NCBI GenBank assembly: GCA_031553415.1
Contig: JAVBLO010000015.1
Coordinates: 41,885-105,884 of the forward strand
Direction: 5' to 3'
DNA length: 64,000 nt
Origin: JAIRVZ01 sp031553415
Lineage (GTDB): Bacteria > Bacteroidota > Bacteroidia > Bacteroidales > Azobacteroidaceae
The notes under the pieces were generated by a model, which ran no database searches, was not told the DNA's origin, and saw only the letters and a list, made by a program, of their open reading frames with translations. How positions within the stretch are numbered: the stretch's first letter is position 1; the number at the start of each line of letters is the position of its first letter. Positions 7,749 through 17,544 of this stretch are shown piece after piece. Position numbers and translations under genes: made by a program.

Positions 7749-9278
7749 TTATTTAGCCACTTTCTCCAACCATTTCAACATGGCCAGCATCGTAAACATG
7801 GAAATCAAACAGGCAACAACAAATATACACCAAGTTGCCCAGATAGGAATACTCTTATAGAAAATTACTCCTAAAAATAACAATTGGTTCCCAACTGCTG
7901 TAGCAGACAACCATCCTCCCTGCATAATTCCCTGGTATTGAGGGGGAGCTACTTTCGAAACAAAAGCAATTCCCAAAGGACTGATAAATAACTCTGCAAT
8001 AGTTAATATCAAATAGGTACCAATCAATAACCAAGGCGTTACACGCATGGCATCAGTTAAACCTCCCATTGCTTTTCTTTCCGCATCAGTAGGTAATCCG
8101 AAAGAACCTAAAGCCATAACTGCAAAAGCGATGGCGGCAATACCCATACCGATAGCAATTTTTTTAGGGGTGGATATTTCATAACCTTTGGCTTTCAACC
8201 ATCCAAATAATGCAATCACCACAGGAGTAAGAAATACAACAAAAAACGGATTGAATGCCTGGAAAACTTCAGCACCTTCCAAAGTTGTAAAACCAAGATT
8301 TACCTTCAACAACCGGGTATAGTTATCAGCAAACAAGGTTAAAGTTTGCCCGTTCTGATGGAAAGAAAACCAAAAGAAGATAACAACTCCAAACACTGCA
8401 AATAATGCATAAAGCCTTTGTTTGACCTCCCTTGCATCCATTTCAACAATAGTGGAAGATGCTTCATTTTTATTACTCACAATTTTTGCAGCCGGGTCAG
8501 GAAGGCGGTTCTTATTAAATAAAAATATAACCAGTGATATCAACATTGCAAAAATTGCAATCCCGAAAGAATAATGATATCCCGTCATAAAAACATTAAG
8601 GTATTCATTAGCGAAAGCAGTAAGGTCTGTCGAAGGTCCTCCCATTTGCAAAGCCAATTCCGTATATCGTGCAGAAGCTTCTGCTGTCATATTACCACTC
8701 AACCACTCATTACACAGGGCAGGAAGGTCGGCATTAAATTGAAAGCCTTTACTTTGCACCCACCAGTTGCGTAAACCAACAGCCATTAACGGAGCAAACA
8801 TAGCTCCAATATTGATGAACATATAAAAAATCTGGAAACCGGTCTCCCGTTTTTCCGCATATTCCGGATTGTCATACAATTGGCCTACAACTGCCTGCAG
8901 GTTTCCTTTAAATAAGCCATTACCAAATGCTATGGCAAAAAGACCGATACATGTCAATGTTAGTATTAATGGCATATTCTGTACCGGAGTCGGAGTCGGT
9001 ATTGCCAACAAAACATACCCGATACTCATTAATACGAGACCAAACAAAATAGTTGACTTGTATTTTTTGGTTTTATCTGCAATGATTCCTCCGACAAGAG
9101 CCAGAACATAAATCATCGCATAAAATACTGAATAGATGATAGCACCCTGCGAACCTGCGAATCCGAATTTATTATTCAGGAACAGCAATAAAATTGCCAT
9201 CATAATGTAAAACCCGAAGCGCTCACCCATGTTGGAAAGAGCAGCTCCAATTAATCCTTTAGGTTGATTTTTGAACAT
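7749..9278 (-). CDS. POT/PTR family proton-coupled peptide transporter
   Basis: Inner-membrane MFS-type symporter for di- and tripeptides. The first-helix signature NMGERFGFYIMMAIL corresponds to the ExxERFxYY motif of POT transporters, and about 12 or more hydrophobic segments run to the end. The 509-residue length is usual; there is an extended loop around residues 165-225 (GLRNWWVQSKGFQF to LNVFMTGYHY) as in other Bacteroidota members. It begins 14 nt after apbE and is probably cotranscribed. The ORF ends against the palindromic repeat, which may terminate it. Substrate range is inferred from the family. Confidence 0.92.
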   Translation of the reverse strand: MFKNQPKGLIGAALSNMGERFGFYIMMAILLLFLNNKFGFAGSQGAIIYSVFYAMIYVLALVGGIIADKTKKYKSTILFGLVLMSIGYVLLAIPTPTPVQNMPLILTLTCIGLFAIAFGNGLFKGNLQAVVGQLYDNPEYAEKRETGFQIFYMFINIGAMFAPLMAVGLRNWWVQSKGFQFNADLPALCNEWLSGNMTAEASARYTELALQMGGPSTDLTAFANEYLNVFMTGYHYSFGIAIFAMLISLVIFLFNKNRLPDPAAKIVSNKNEASSTIVEMDAREVKQRLYALFAVFGVVIFFWFSFHQNGQTLTLFADNYTRLLKVNLGFTTLEGAEVFQAFNPFFVVFLTPVVIALFGWLKAKGYEISTPKKIAIGMGIAAIAFAVMALGSFGLPTDAERKAMGGLTDAMRVTPWLLIGTYLILTIAELFISPLGIAFVSKVAPPQYQGIMQGGWLSATAVGNQLLFLGVIFYKSIPIWATWCIFVVACLISMFTMLAMLKWLEKVAK

Positions 9279-9292
9279 AATTTATTGTGTTT

Positions 9293-10315
9293 TTAACGGT
9301 TTAAATATTTCTCCATATTCCTTTGCCCAACTTTATGCGCTCCGTTTTCATCATAAATCAAATAATATGACAAACCTTCTATTTTTTTTGCAAGGGAATC
9401 AGAAGTATCGACACCCAAAACCATGAATGCTGTTGCATACGCATCTGCAAGCATACATTCAGGCATAATAACAGAAGCGCTTAACACATTTTTTTCTGCC
9501 GGATAACCTGTTCTGGGATCAATAATATGAGAGTATTTTTTCCCTTCTTTGATATAATAGTTGCGGTAATTTCCGGAAGTAGCTAATCCGCCTTCACATA
9601 GGCTCACAACTTCCTGACGTTCAAGCGGATGTCCGGTATTATCATCTTCCGGTTTAGTTATTTCGATTTTCCAACAAGAATTGTTTGGATTTAAGCCTTT
9701 AACATATACTTCTCCTCCAATCTCAATCATATAATTTTTAACCCTGCAGGAATCAAACATTTCTGCAAGCACATCACAAGCATAACCCTTGGCTATCGCA
9801 GAAGTATTCAACATGGTACGCGGGTCTTCTTTCTCAACTATACGCCCATTCAACCGGATTTTATCGTATCCGACAAATTGTTTTACACTATCAATTGCAG
9901 CCTGAGATGGAGCTTTGGAATCATCAAAACCAAATCCCCAAAGGTTCACCAATGGTGCACATGTTATATCAAATGCACCACCGGTTTGTTTGGATATTTC
10001 TTGTGATTGATTGAATACCTTTATAAACCTATCGTCGGCTTCTACGGGAATATTATTATTGACCTTATATATTACAGACTTTTCATTAAACGGATTTAAC
10101 GATAAATCAAAAGCATTCAATACAGAATCAATCTCGTTATCAAGGGGTTTATTATATTTATACTTGATATGGAAAGTAGTATGGAATATTTCTCCCTGAT
10201 AAAAGTAATATTTTTCAGCATTGCCACATCCGGTAAAAAAAATTATAACACACCATAAAACTAACAGTTTTTTGAGACGGACAATCTTGTTGCAATAAAT
10301 TTTCAAAACATTCAT
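9293..10315 (-). CDS. apbE: FAD:protein FMN transferase (ApbE), lipoprotein
   Basis: Transfers FMN covalently to threonine of flavoproteins such as NqrB/C and RnfG. Signal peptide with lipobox FTGC, cysteine at residue 30, so it is probably anchored in a periplasm-facing membrane. Family motifs: LNTSAIAKGYACDVLAE, IEIGGEVYVKG, IDPRTGYPAEKN and the magnesium-site segment LADAYATAFMVLG. Length (340) is normal. No nqr or rnf genes are nearby in the window. It leads the two-gene run with the peptide transporter; a -7 box lies 27 nt upstream. Confidence 0.93.
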   Translation of the reverse strand: MNVLKIYCNKIVRLKKLLVLWCVIIFFTGCGNAEKYYFYQGEIFHTTFHIKYKYNKPLDNEIDSVLNAFDLSLNPFNEKSVIYKVNNNIPVEADDRFIKVFNQSQEISKQTGGAFDITCAPLVNLWGFGFDDSKAPSQAAIDSVKQFVGYDKIRLNGRIVEKEDPRTMLNTSAIAKGYACDVLAEMFDSCRVKNYMIEIGGEVYVKGLNPNNSCWKIEITKPEDDNTGHPLERQEVVSLCEGGLATSGNYRNYYIKEGKKYSHIIDPRTGYPAEKNVLSASVIMPECMLADAYATAFMVLGVDTSDSLAKKIEGLSYYLIYDENGAHKVGQRNMEKYLNR

Positions 10316-10341
10316 CTTTATGAATAAATTGTATTTACCGG

Positions 10342-10349
10342 CAAAAATA
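10342..10349 (-). promoter_or_regulatory. Putative -7 box for apbE
   Basis: TATTTTTG on the minus strand, matching TAnnTTTG and 27 nt upstream of the apbE start. A proper TTG 19-20 nt further up is not seen. The 180-nt gap to the divergent sensor gene holds no other recognisable feature. Confidence 0.45.
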
Positions 10350-10495
10350 CATATAAGATTTTATAACATTGGTAGTCCGATAAAAAATTATTGCATGAAC
10401 TGTTTTGATTTTTTTGCTATTGTGATAATTATTTCTCATTTTTGTATAAACTGAATTTTCGGAATAAAAGAATGTTTTGAATTTCGCTAACTATT

Positions 10496-13400
10496 ATGAT
10501 TAAGTCCCAATTATTTGCGTTGTCTTGTATGCTGTACTGTTGTTGTATGAACGGATTCTCTGGTGCAGGACTGCATTTTAGTCATCTTACCCGTAACGAA
10601 GGTTTACTCCATGATAATGTTACCTGCATTGCACAGGATTCGATTGGCTATATTTGGCTCGGCACACATCGGGGACTGAACCGCTTTGATGGCTATCTGA
10701 TAGATTCTTACCGTTATGACCATGGCAAAATCAATTCGGTTTACTACAACCGGGTGTATAATATCGAAATTGTAAACCACTTCCTTTGGATGGCTACTGA
10801 AGCAGGTGTCGCCTGTTTTGATATCCGGAAAAAACAATACATGGATGTGGTAGCCGAAGACCAGGATAATCAGGATTTTTATTCGAAAGTAAGAGCGTTG
10901 AGACAGGATTGCAACGGTTTTTTATGGTTTTTTACAGAGAACAATCATGTTCGTTCGGGTAAAGCATATTATGATTCCGTTCAGGATAAATGTATCATTT
11001 CTGCCCATAAAATAGGCGATTATTATGATTTTGTATCTCAAGTTTATCCAAAACTGGCTTGTGACAAATCGGGAAATGTATGGATTTCGGGCAATGACCG
11101 GATAAGCTGTTATAGCCGGGGAAGCGATGGGGAGCTTTATTTTGCCGGATATTCCGATCAGAATATCGGACATGATGTTCAAGAAATGCGTTATGAGAAT
11201 GGTAATCTGTGGATAGCTTCCTGGGATAAAATTGTTAAGTATAAGATACATAATATTACAAAAATGGAAATGATTCAAACCATTCCTTATTCCCGGCGGA
11301 ATGTGTCCACTTTCTATGTTGATGATGCTTTTATTTGGTTACGTTCGGATTGCGGAGTGCTTCAAATAGGGAAAACCGGAAATTCTCCGATGATGTTGGA
11401 ACACCAGCATCAGCCTTTAGATGCTAATTCGATAGGCAATGACCCCAATAATATTTTTCTTGACAGGAACAATAACATCTGGATTTCCACCTGGGGCGCA
11501 GGAGTCTCATACGCCAACACTACTCCCAAGTTATTTCAGGATATTGACTATAAGACTTTTGAATCGAGAGAAACAGTTGAGTCGGAGTTTATCAGTTCCA
11601 TCCATAAAAGTTTGGATGGCTATGTATATTTAGGAACCAAATTCGGAGGAATAAGCCGGTTCAAGAGCAAAAATAAAGAAATAGTGGAAACTTTCTGTAA
11701 AGCATCTCAATTGTTGCCCGCCGTTACAAGTATTCATTCCGATGCTGAAAATATTTTTGCAGCTGTTAATAATACGATAGTGGTTATCGGGAAAAACAGT
11801 AAGCGGGTGGAAGAAACACTTAATACAAGCCGACATGTTTTCTGGATTGAATTTGACCGTTTCGACCGTTTGTGGGCTGCAACTTATGCGGGATTGGAAT
11901 GTTTTGAAAAACAAAAAGGCTGGTGGGCGAAAAAGCAAACATTGACAATGGCTTCCCAGTTAGGATTATCCTCCGATTTGCTGCATAATATTTATTCTAA
12001 TAAAGAAAAAAACGAATTGATGGTTACTTCCGTCCAGGGAATAAACAGAATCTTGTTTAAAGAAAACGGAGATGTTAAAAATATTGTCTGCTACAAAGCG
12101 AGAGAAAATGAAAAAAATAGCCTGAGCAGTAATTATTTATGGCCGATTGACAAGCAAAACGATTCGGTTTACTGGATCGGTTCCATGGGAAATGGCTTGA
12201 ATCGTTTGACATTGATTGACCAGCCCGACGGCACTTTTGATTACAACTGTGAAGTCTATGGCAGGGTAGAAGGCGCTCCTTCCGATGATATTGAAAGCGT
12301 ACAGGTCGATAAATACGGAAATGTCTGGTGCGGAGGTTTCTCTCTTTCCTGTTTTGATTCCAAACAGAAACGGTTCAACGTATTCGATATAAACGACGGA
12401 TTACAAAGTTATATGTTCGGAACTTCTTCCGCATGTAAAGACTCCGATGGCACGCTTTATTTCGGAGGAGCAAAAGGAATGAACTATTTTATGCCTATAC
12501 CCAACACTACGGATGCCACGATTTATCCTGTTTTCTTTTCCCGTGTCGATATCAATGGGAAGCCGGTCAATTCAGATATTGAGTTTTCCAGAACATTGAC
12601 GCTCAATTATCCCGACAATAATTTTACGCTGTATTTCTCTTCTTTGTCATTCAACGCAGGGCAGCATATCCGTTACCGCTACCGGTTAGACGGCTACGAT
12701 AGTGAATGGCGTTATATCGAAATGGGGAATGAACCGATGGTTTCGTATCAGAAATTACCTTATGGCAATTACAAGCTGGTGGTAGAATCCGGAGGATGGA
12801 ACAATTGGAAGGGCGACTTTTCTGTCATGACACTTCATGTTCCGCCTCCTTTCTGGTGGTCGTGGCCGGCAAAAATAATTTATATACTCATCGTTATCGG
12901 TTTAATTTATATCCTGTTAAATTGGTTTTTTAAATGGATGCAGATGAAACAGATTCTCTCGTTCCAAACCGAAAGAGAACAACAAAAGGAAGAGATGATG
13001 CAATTGAAAATGCGTTTTTTTACCGATGTGTCGCACGAATTTAAAACACCTCTGAGTATTATTAATTCGGCAATTACAGAACTGGATGATGAAGAAAATA
13101 TCAGGGAAAATAAACATTTCGGACTGATAAAACGAAATAATAATAAGCTACTGCAACTGATTAACGAACTGCTCGATTTCCATCGTGCCGATATCAGGGA
13201 AGCGCATTTGAATACTAGTTACGTTCCGGTACAGACTTTCATCACTCAAATTTATGATGAATTCCTGGCGTGGGCAGCCTCTTCCGGTATTTCCATGACC
13301 CTTTCCATGCCGGAGCAGGAAATTGGGTTGTGGTTAGATGAAGAACATTTCGGAAAAATTGTTACGAACATTTTATCCAACAGCATCCGTTATACGGAAG

Positions 13401-14629
13401 CCGGAGGAAATATTGAAGTAGGGGTTTCGACAGGTAATGTGCGCAACAAACTCACATACTACAAAGAGCCGTTTAAATGTTTAGACGATTTAATCCAAGA
13501 TAATCATCTGATTATAACAGTTCGCGACACAGGCATAGGTATCACGGCGGAATCATTGCCTAAAATTTTCGAACGTTTTCACCAGGTTGAAAGTAAAACC
13601 AGTAAGCATTTAGGTTCAGGTATCGGATTAGCGCTTGTCCGTTCGTTGATACGTTTGCATCACGGAGGTATCATTGTCAGCAGTGAACGGAATGTAGGTA
13701 CGGAAATTATTATCGCTTTACCATTAGATGACAGCTATTTGGAAAAAAATGAGAAAGTGGATGAAAGTTCTTTTGAATTAGGAGTTTATCTTGCTGATTA
13801 TGCTGTTAAACACGACCAATTGGAATGGGAAGATCAAACGGAAGAAATCGTGGAAGATAAACCTACACTACTGCTTGTAGATGATAACCAGGAAATATTA
13901 ATGATGTTACGGGAACATTTCAAACAGGATTACAATACTATTCTGGCTTTCGATGGAGAGGAGGCTTTTCAAAAATGTACCACCCAATTTCCTGATCTGG
14001 TGATTTCCGATGTGATGATGCCGAAAATGAATGGCATCGAATTATGCGCCAATCTGAAAAAGCACTTGCACACTTGTCTTATCCCCATCATTCTGCTTTC
14101 GGCCAAAGCATTGGTTGAGCATCAGATTGAAGGCGTTGAAAGCGGTGCTGACGCTTATATTCCCAAACCATTTGATATCAAGCTCGTAAAGGCTACTGTC
14201 CGGAATTTGTTGTTGCGTGCCGGACAACTTAAAGATTTCAATCCTGCAAAAGTTGCTATCAATCAACGGAAAAAGATATTTGACGAAAAACGGGAGGCTT
14301 TTTTCATACAATTGACAAATTTGGTGGAAGCCAATATAAATAATCCCGATTTTTCAGTCGACCACCTTTGCCTCGAGTTAGGAATAAACCGATCGAAACT
14401 TTACAGTACTATCAAAGAAATGAGTGGTATAACATTGGGACATTTTATTCTCAAAATGCGTCTGGATAAAGCTGCCGAATTGTTGAAAACTACAGATATG
14501 ACTATTACTGAAACCTGTTATCAGATTGGGATAGAAAGTCCTTCTTATTTCAGCAAGGCATTCAAGATTCAATTTGGAGTGTCGCCTTCGGAATTCACTA
14601 AAATGGAAAATACAAACGATGCACTGTAA
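10496..14629 (+). CDS. Hybrid two-component system sensor/regulator (HTCS) of the PUL
   Basis: One-protein signalling system that senses glycan breakdown products in the periplasm and activates PUL genes. Order: signal peptide (about 1-22); periplasmic beta-propeller made of Reg_prop repeats (to about 700, starting with YIWLGTHRGLNRFDG); Y_Y_Y domain (about 705-775, RYRYRLDGYDSEWRYI); transmembrane helix (about 787-810); HisKA with phospho-acceptor His847 (DVSHEFKTPLS); HATPase (RDTGIGI, GSGIGLALV); receiver with phospho-acceptor Asp1172 (VISDVMMPKMNG); AraC-type DNA-binding domain (about 1270-1375). All key residues are present. It converges on the last gene of the SusC operon with 16 nt between stops and almost certainly controls it. 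Confidence 0.95.
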   Translation: MIKSQLFALSCMLYCCCMNGFSGAGLHFSHLTRNEGLLHDNVTCIAQDSIGYIWLGTHRGLNRFDGYLIDSYRYDHGKINSVYYNRVYNIEIVNHFLWMATEAGVACFDIRKKQYMDVVAEDQDNQDFYSKVRALRQDCNGFLWFFTENNHVRSGKAYYDSVQDKCIISAHKIGDYYDFVSQVYPKLACDKSGNVWISGNDRISCYSRGSDGELYFAGYSDQNIGHDVQEMRYENGNLWIASWDKIVKYKIHNITKMEMIQTIPYSRRNVSTFYVDDAFIWLRSDCGVLQIGKTGNSPMMLEHQHQPLDANSIGNDPNNIFLDRNNNIWISTWGAGVSYANTTPKLFQDIDYKTFESRETVESEFISSIHKSLDGYVYLGTKFGGISRFKSKNKEIVETFCKASQLLPAVTSIHSDAENIFAAVNNTIVVIGKNSKRVEETLNTSRHVFWIEFDRFDRLWAATYAGLECFEKQKGWWAKKQTLTMASQLGLSSDLLHNIYSNKEKNELMVTSVQGINRILFKENGDVKNIVCYKARENEKNSLSSNYLWPIDKQNDSVYWIGSMGNGLNRLTLIDQPDGTFDYNCEVYGRVEGAPSDDIESVQVDKYGNVWCGGFSLSCFDSKQKRFNVFDINDGLQSYMFGTSSACKDSDGTLYFGGAKGMNYFMPIPNTTDATIYPVFFSRVDINGKPVNSDIEFSRTLTLNYPDNNFTLYFSSLSFNAGQHIRYRYRLDGYDSEWRYIEMGNEPMVSYQKLPYGNYKLVVESGGWNNWKGDFSVMTLHVPPPFWWSWPAKIIYILIVIGLIYILLNWFFKWMQMKQILSFQTEREQQKEEMMQLKMRFFTDVSHEFKTPLSIINSAITELDDEENIRENKHFGLIKRNNNKLLQLINELLDFHRADIREAHLNTSYVPVQTFITQIYDEFLAWAASSGISMTLSMPEQEIGLWLDEEHFGKIVTNILSNSIRYTEAGGNIEVGVSTGNVRNKLTYYKEPFKCLDDLIQDNHLIITVRDTGIGITAESLPKIFERFHQVESKTSKHLGSGIGLALVRSLIRLHHGGIIVSSERNVGTEIIIALPLDDSYLEKNEKVDESSFELGVYLADYAVKHDQLEWEDQTEEIVEDKPTLLLVDDNQEILMMLREHFKQDYNTILAFDGEEAFQKCTTQFPDLVISDVMMPKMNGIELCANLKKHLHTCLIPIILLSAKALVEHQIEGVESGADAYIPKPFDIKLVKATVRNLLLRAGQLKDFNPAKVAINQRKKIFDEKREAFFIQLTNLVEANINNPDFSVDHLCLELGINRSKLYSTIKEMSGITLGHFILKMRLDKAAELLKTTDMTITETCYQIGIESPSYFSKAFKIQFGVSPSEFTKMENTNDAL

Positions 14630-14645
14630 GAATATATCTCTGGTT

Positions 14646-15779
14646 CTATATTTTCAGGAATATTTTATATTTATACAAATGCCGGATAATGAAAAACAGG
14701 ATACCGAATTGACACAACGACACAAAGAATGGAAAATAGTCTCCAACGTATTGTTCCAATCCATGCACCAGGTATCCTGCCATCGCATCTAACGAAAAAA
14801 CGCTGTACAACATATAAGCAGCAATGGAGTTGAGGCCGAGCACACGAAATCCACGTGTCCACCAGGAGTTGATTTTCCACTTGTCGGTAAGCAGGTAAGA
14901 CAAGGCAAGTAACAGATAACAAATACCACTACTGAACAATATCATCGAACACGACCATATTTTTTTGATAATGGGCATTTGCAGACTCAACAACAAACCT
15001 CCAGCGATTAATCCTGCGCCAATGAACAACAATAATTTTAATTTTTGGTTTTGTTTCAGCGGCTGTTTTAGAATACGACCGGCATAATAACCCGAAAATA
15101 CGGTCGCTCCAAAGCCGAGGCTGGTGAGTAACCATGTATATTGTGTTCCGTCATCAAACCTCCCAAAAACCACATGGTCAATATAGATAGCCAGATTGCC
15201 TTCGGGTGTGAAAACGCCTCTGACAAATCCAGGGACAGATATAAAAGACATCAACAACCAATAGACTACTATCAACGATGCTCCGGCCACCAACTGCAGG
15301 GATATTTTGTTAATATTCAGAATAATCAGCGATGTAATAAGATAACCGAATGCAATGGCATGGAGCGTATTACAATATACATGAAATGTATCTAAACTCA
15401 GGTTCAGCAAATTACCCTGAACAATCCACCCAAGTAAAAACAGCAGGCAAAAACGTTTCAGTATTTTGCCATAAAGCTGCGCTTTGCTATGACCTTGTTT
15501 AACGAACTTTTCAAATGAGTAAGGCATGGATAGCCCTGAGGTAAACAGGAACAACGGCATAATGATATCCCAAGCGGTGAATCCAATCCAGTCGGCATGT
15601 TCCAGCTGGTATTGTACAGGTTGCAGCGCGTCAGAATTAATGGCGCTAAGCAGCCGACGGAGTACATCGCCTGCTCCTACAAGGAAAAACATGTCGAACC
15701 CACGCAGGACATCAATACATACTAAACGCCCGAACCCTGAACTTCCTGAATTGTCTGTTGATGATTGCCGTATTTCCAT
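14646..15779 (-). CDS. DUF5009 / HGSNAT-like membrane acyltransferase
   Basis: Multi-span inner-membrane protein of 377 residues, about ten hydrophobic segments. Signature near the N-terminus: CIDVLRGFDMFFLVG followed by EHADWIGFTAWDIIMPLFLF, as in DUF5009 and heparan-alpha-glucosaminide N-acetyltransferase relatives, which use cytoplasmic acetyl-CoA to acetylate sugars across the membrane. The conserved histidine precedes the ADWIGFT segment. Last gene of the PUL operon, 70 nt after the GH31 gene. In this setting it may modify an amino sugar released by the enzymes; the exact substrate is unknown. Confidence 0.85.
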   Translation of the reverse strand: MEIRQSSTDNSGSSGFGRLVCIDVLRGFDMFFLVGAGDVLRRLLSAINSDALQPVQYQLEHADWIGFTAWDIIMPLFLFTSGLSMPYSFEKFVKQGHSKAQLYGKILKRFCLLFLLGWIVQGNLLNLSLDTFHVYCNTLHAIAFGYLITSLIILNINKISLQLVAGASLIVVYWLLMSFISVPGFVRGVFTPEGNLAIYIDHVVFGRFDDGTQYTWLLTSLGFGATVFSGYYAGRILKQPLKQNQKLKLLLFIGAGLIAGGLLLSLQMPIIKKIWSCSMILFSSGICYLLLALSYLLTDKWKINSWWTRGFRVLGLNSIAAYMLYSVFSLDAMAGYLVHGLEQYVGDYFPFFVSLCQFGILFFIIRHLYKYKIFLKI

Positions 15780-15849
15780 AATTTCAACTTATTAGTTCTA
15801 TTTTAACAAATTCAAATCGGGCTCTATTTGAATGTTTTTTTTGACAGGA

Positions 15850-17442
15850 TTAAGGTAATTTTTCAAAATAAAGTAACCGGTTGAGAGGGACATCGAACGC
15901 CAATGATTTTCCTCCTGTGTGAATTTTTCCCGAATCGTCTTTCCATTTTCCCTTGGGAAGTTTCACGATACGGGTATCTTCCTGAGTAACGATTGGTGCA
16001 ACTAAATATTTGTCGCCCAACATAAATTGATCTTTACATTCTGCAAATCCTTCGTTGGGAAAAGCATATTCCAAATGCCGGATAATGGGAGTTCCTGTCT
16101 GCGCAGATTCTTGCGCACATTCCATAATATATGTTCCCATTTGTTTGTGTAACAAAGCAGCATTGCGTACAATTTCGAGATTTTCAGGGCTTAAGATTCG
16201 CCAGGGAGCAACCGAAAACTGCATCATCGGCATTAAGGCATGTACCTGCGCCGAACGGACAATTAATTTCTGATCGAAGTGGTCGCTGTCGATTCCCATG
16301 AACGATGTAAATTGTCCACCGCCAATCATATCGGGACAAGTATAAGCGTAACCCAGCAAACCCGCTGCAATCATGTCGGGAATCAACATCCGGACAGCCT
16401 TCCACGAATAATCTTTATCTCCCAAACGTTGCACCAGCGCTTCACCGTTCATTCTCCAACAAGCACGATATTCATTAAACGGGAATTGAAGTCCTATTCT
16501 TGCCCAGGCCATCGTATGGTCAATGGATTTTGTATCTTCCTTGTAACTATCAATTACGGCCGGATTATAAAATTTACTGTCGCCTGCATCAAATTTGAAT
16601 CCATCAATACCATATTCAGTTTGCAAGGCTTTTAATTGTGACACAAAATATCCTGCAGCTTCAGGATTAGTCAAATCGTAACAGGCGCTCATACCATTCC
16701 ACCAATCTACCATTGCAGGTTGGTCGCTCCCTTTTTGTTTGAGTAAATAGCCTTTACTTTTTAGAAACCGGTATTCAGGAGTGTCGGGACTTACAAATGG
16801 ACAAATCCACAACATGATCTTGAATCCCATAGTATGTAATTGTTCAACCATATTTTTGGGATTGGGAAACCGGTCGGATTTAAATTCAAAATTACCATAA
16901 TATTTTTGCCAGTTATCATCGATCATCAAAATACCTTCGGGGAAAGCATTTTCTTTGATGCTTCGTGCATATTTCATAATATCGGCCTGAGTTTGGTTGT
17001 ACATCAGTTCAATCCATGTATTGTATTGAGGCATGGTAAAAAATAAGGCATCGGGAAGGGAACCCGTTGGCGGAAAATAGTTGACTGATGCTTTCATATA
17101 GGCTTCAGCCAGTGTTTTTCCTCCTTGCTGAAGTATTATTTCTTCATAAGGAGAATCCAGGATGAGAACATTATCTTTTATCTCAAACCGGAAAGGATAG
17201 TCGCTCCAGATATATCTTCCTTTATTTGACAGAAAAAAAGGTGATACCTGATTATTTTCATTTTGCAGCGATAAATCAAAATTTTCTATATTTTGTAAGT
17301 AAGGCATCTTAGAACCGAAAGCCACCACGCCTCCCCACCAATATTCTCCGGGTTCAATTTTGATAGTTGTCTGGTATCCGGTTTGTGCATTCAAAATGAA
17401 AGTAAACAAGCAAAAGCAAAACAAGGAAAGACTTTTTCTCAT
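15850..17442 (-). CDS. GH31 glycoside hydrolase, MYORG-like subgroup (probable alpha-galactosidase)
   Basis: 530 residues with signal peptide (MRKSLSLFCFCLFTFILNAQ), so secreted to the periplasm or surface. GH31 (beta/alpha)8 barrel features: ILMIDDNWQKYYGNFEF, MLWICPFVSPDTPEYR and the nucleophile segment DGFKFDAGDSKFY with the likely catalytic Asp285. The sequence around GQFTSFMGIDSDHFDQ and LMPMMQFSVAPWR is of the type found in the MYORG/KIAA1161 branch, whose human member is an alpha-galactosidase. Specificity is an inference. It lies in the PUL operon after the SusE/F-position gene, separated from it by a strong hairpin. Confidence 0.85.
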   Translation of the reverse strand: MRKSLSLFCFCLFTFILNAQTGYQTTIKIEPGEYWWGGVVAFGSKMPYLQNIENFDLSLQNENNQVSPFFLSNKGRYIWSDYPFRFEIKDNVLILDSPYEEIILQQGGKTLAEAYMKASVNYFPPTGSLPDALFFTMPQYNTWIELMYNQTQADIMKYARSIKENAFPEGILMIDDNWQKYYGNFEFKSDRFPNPKNMVEQLHTMGFKIMLWICPFVSPDTPEYRFLKSKGYLLKQKGSDQPAMVDWWNGMSACYDLTNPEAAGYFVSQLKALQTEYGIDGFKFDAGDSKFYNPAVIDSYKEDTKSIDHTMAWARIGLQFPFNEYRACWRMNGEALVQRLGDKDYSWKAVRMLIPDMIAAGLLGYAYTCPDMIGGGQFTSFMGIDSDHFDQKLIVRSAQVHALMPMMQFSVAPWRILSPENLEIVRNAALLHKQMGTYIMECAQESAQTGTPIIRHLEYAFPNEGFAECKDQFMLGDKYLVAPIVTQEDTRIVKLPKGKWKDDSGKIHTGGKSLAFDVPLNRLLYFEKLP

Positions 17443-17462
17443 AATTATTATTTTTATTTGTA

Positions 17463-17519
17463 AATTATAGCTGTCAGGCTAAGTATGAAAGCCAATGTAT
17501 TAACCTGACAGCTATTATT
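17463..17519 (-). promoter_or_regulatory. Intercistronic hairpin inside the PUL operon
   Basis: AATTATAGCTGTCAGG (17463-17478) pairs with CCTGACAGCTATTATT (17504-17519): 15 of 16 positions, loop 25 nt. It lies in the 102-nt gap between the surface-lipoprotein gene and the GH31 gene. On the transcript strand it is followed by TATAATTT rather than a long T-run, so partial termination or 3' end protection of the susCD message is more likely than full termination. Confidence 0.6.
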
Positions 17520-17544
17520 AACAAGTGTATCTTACTTTATATTA

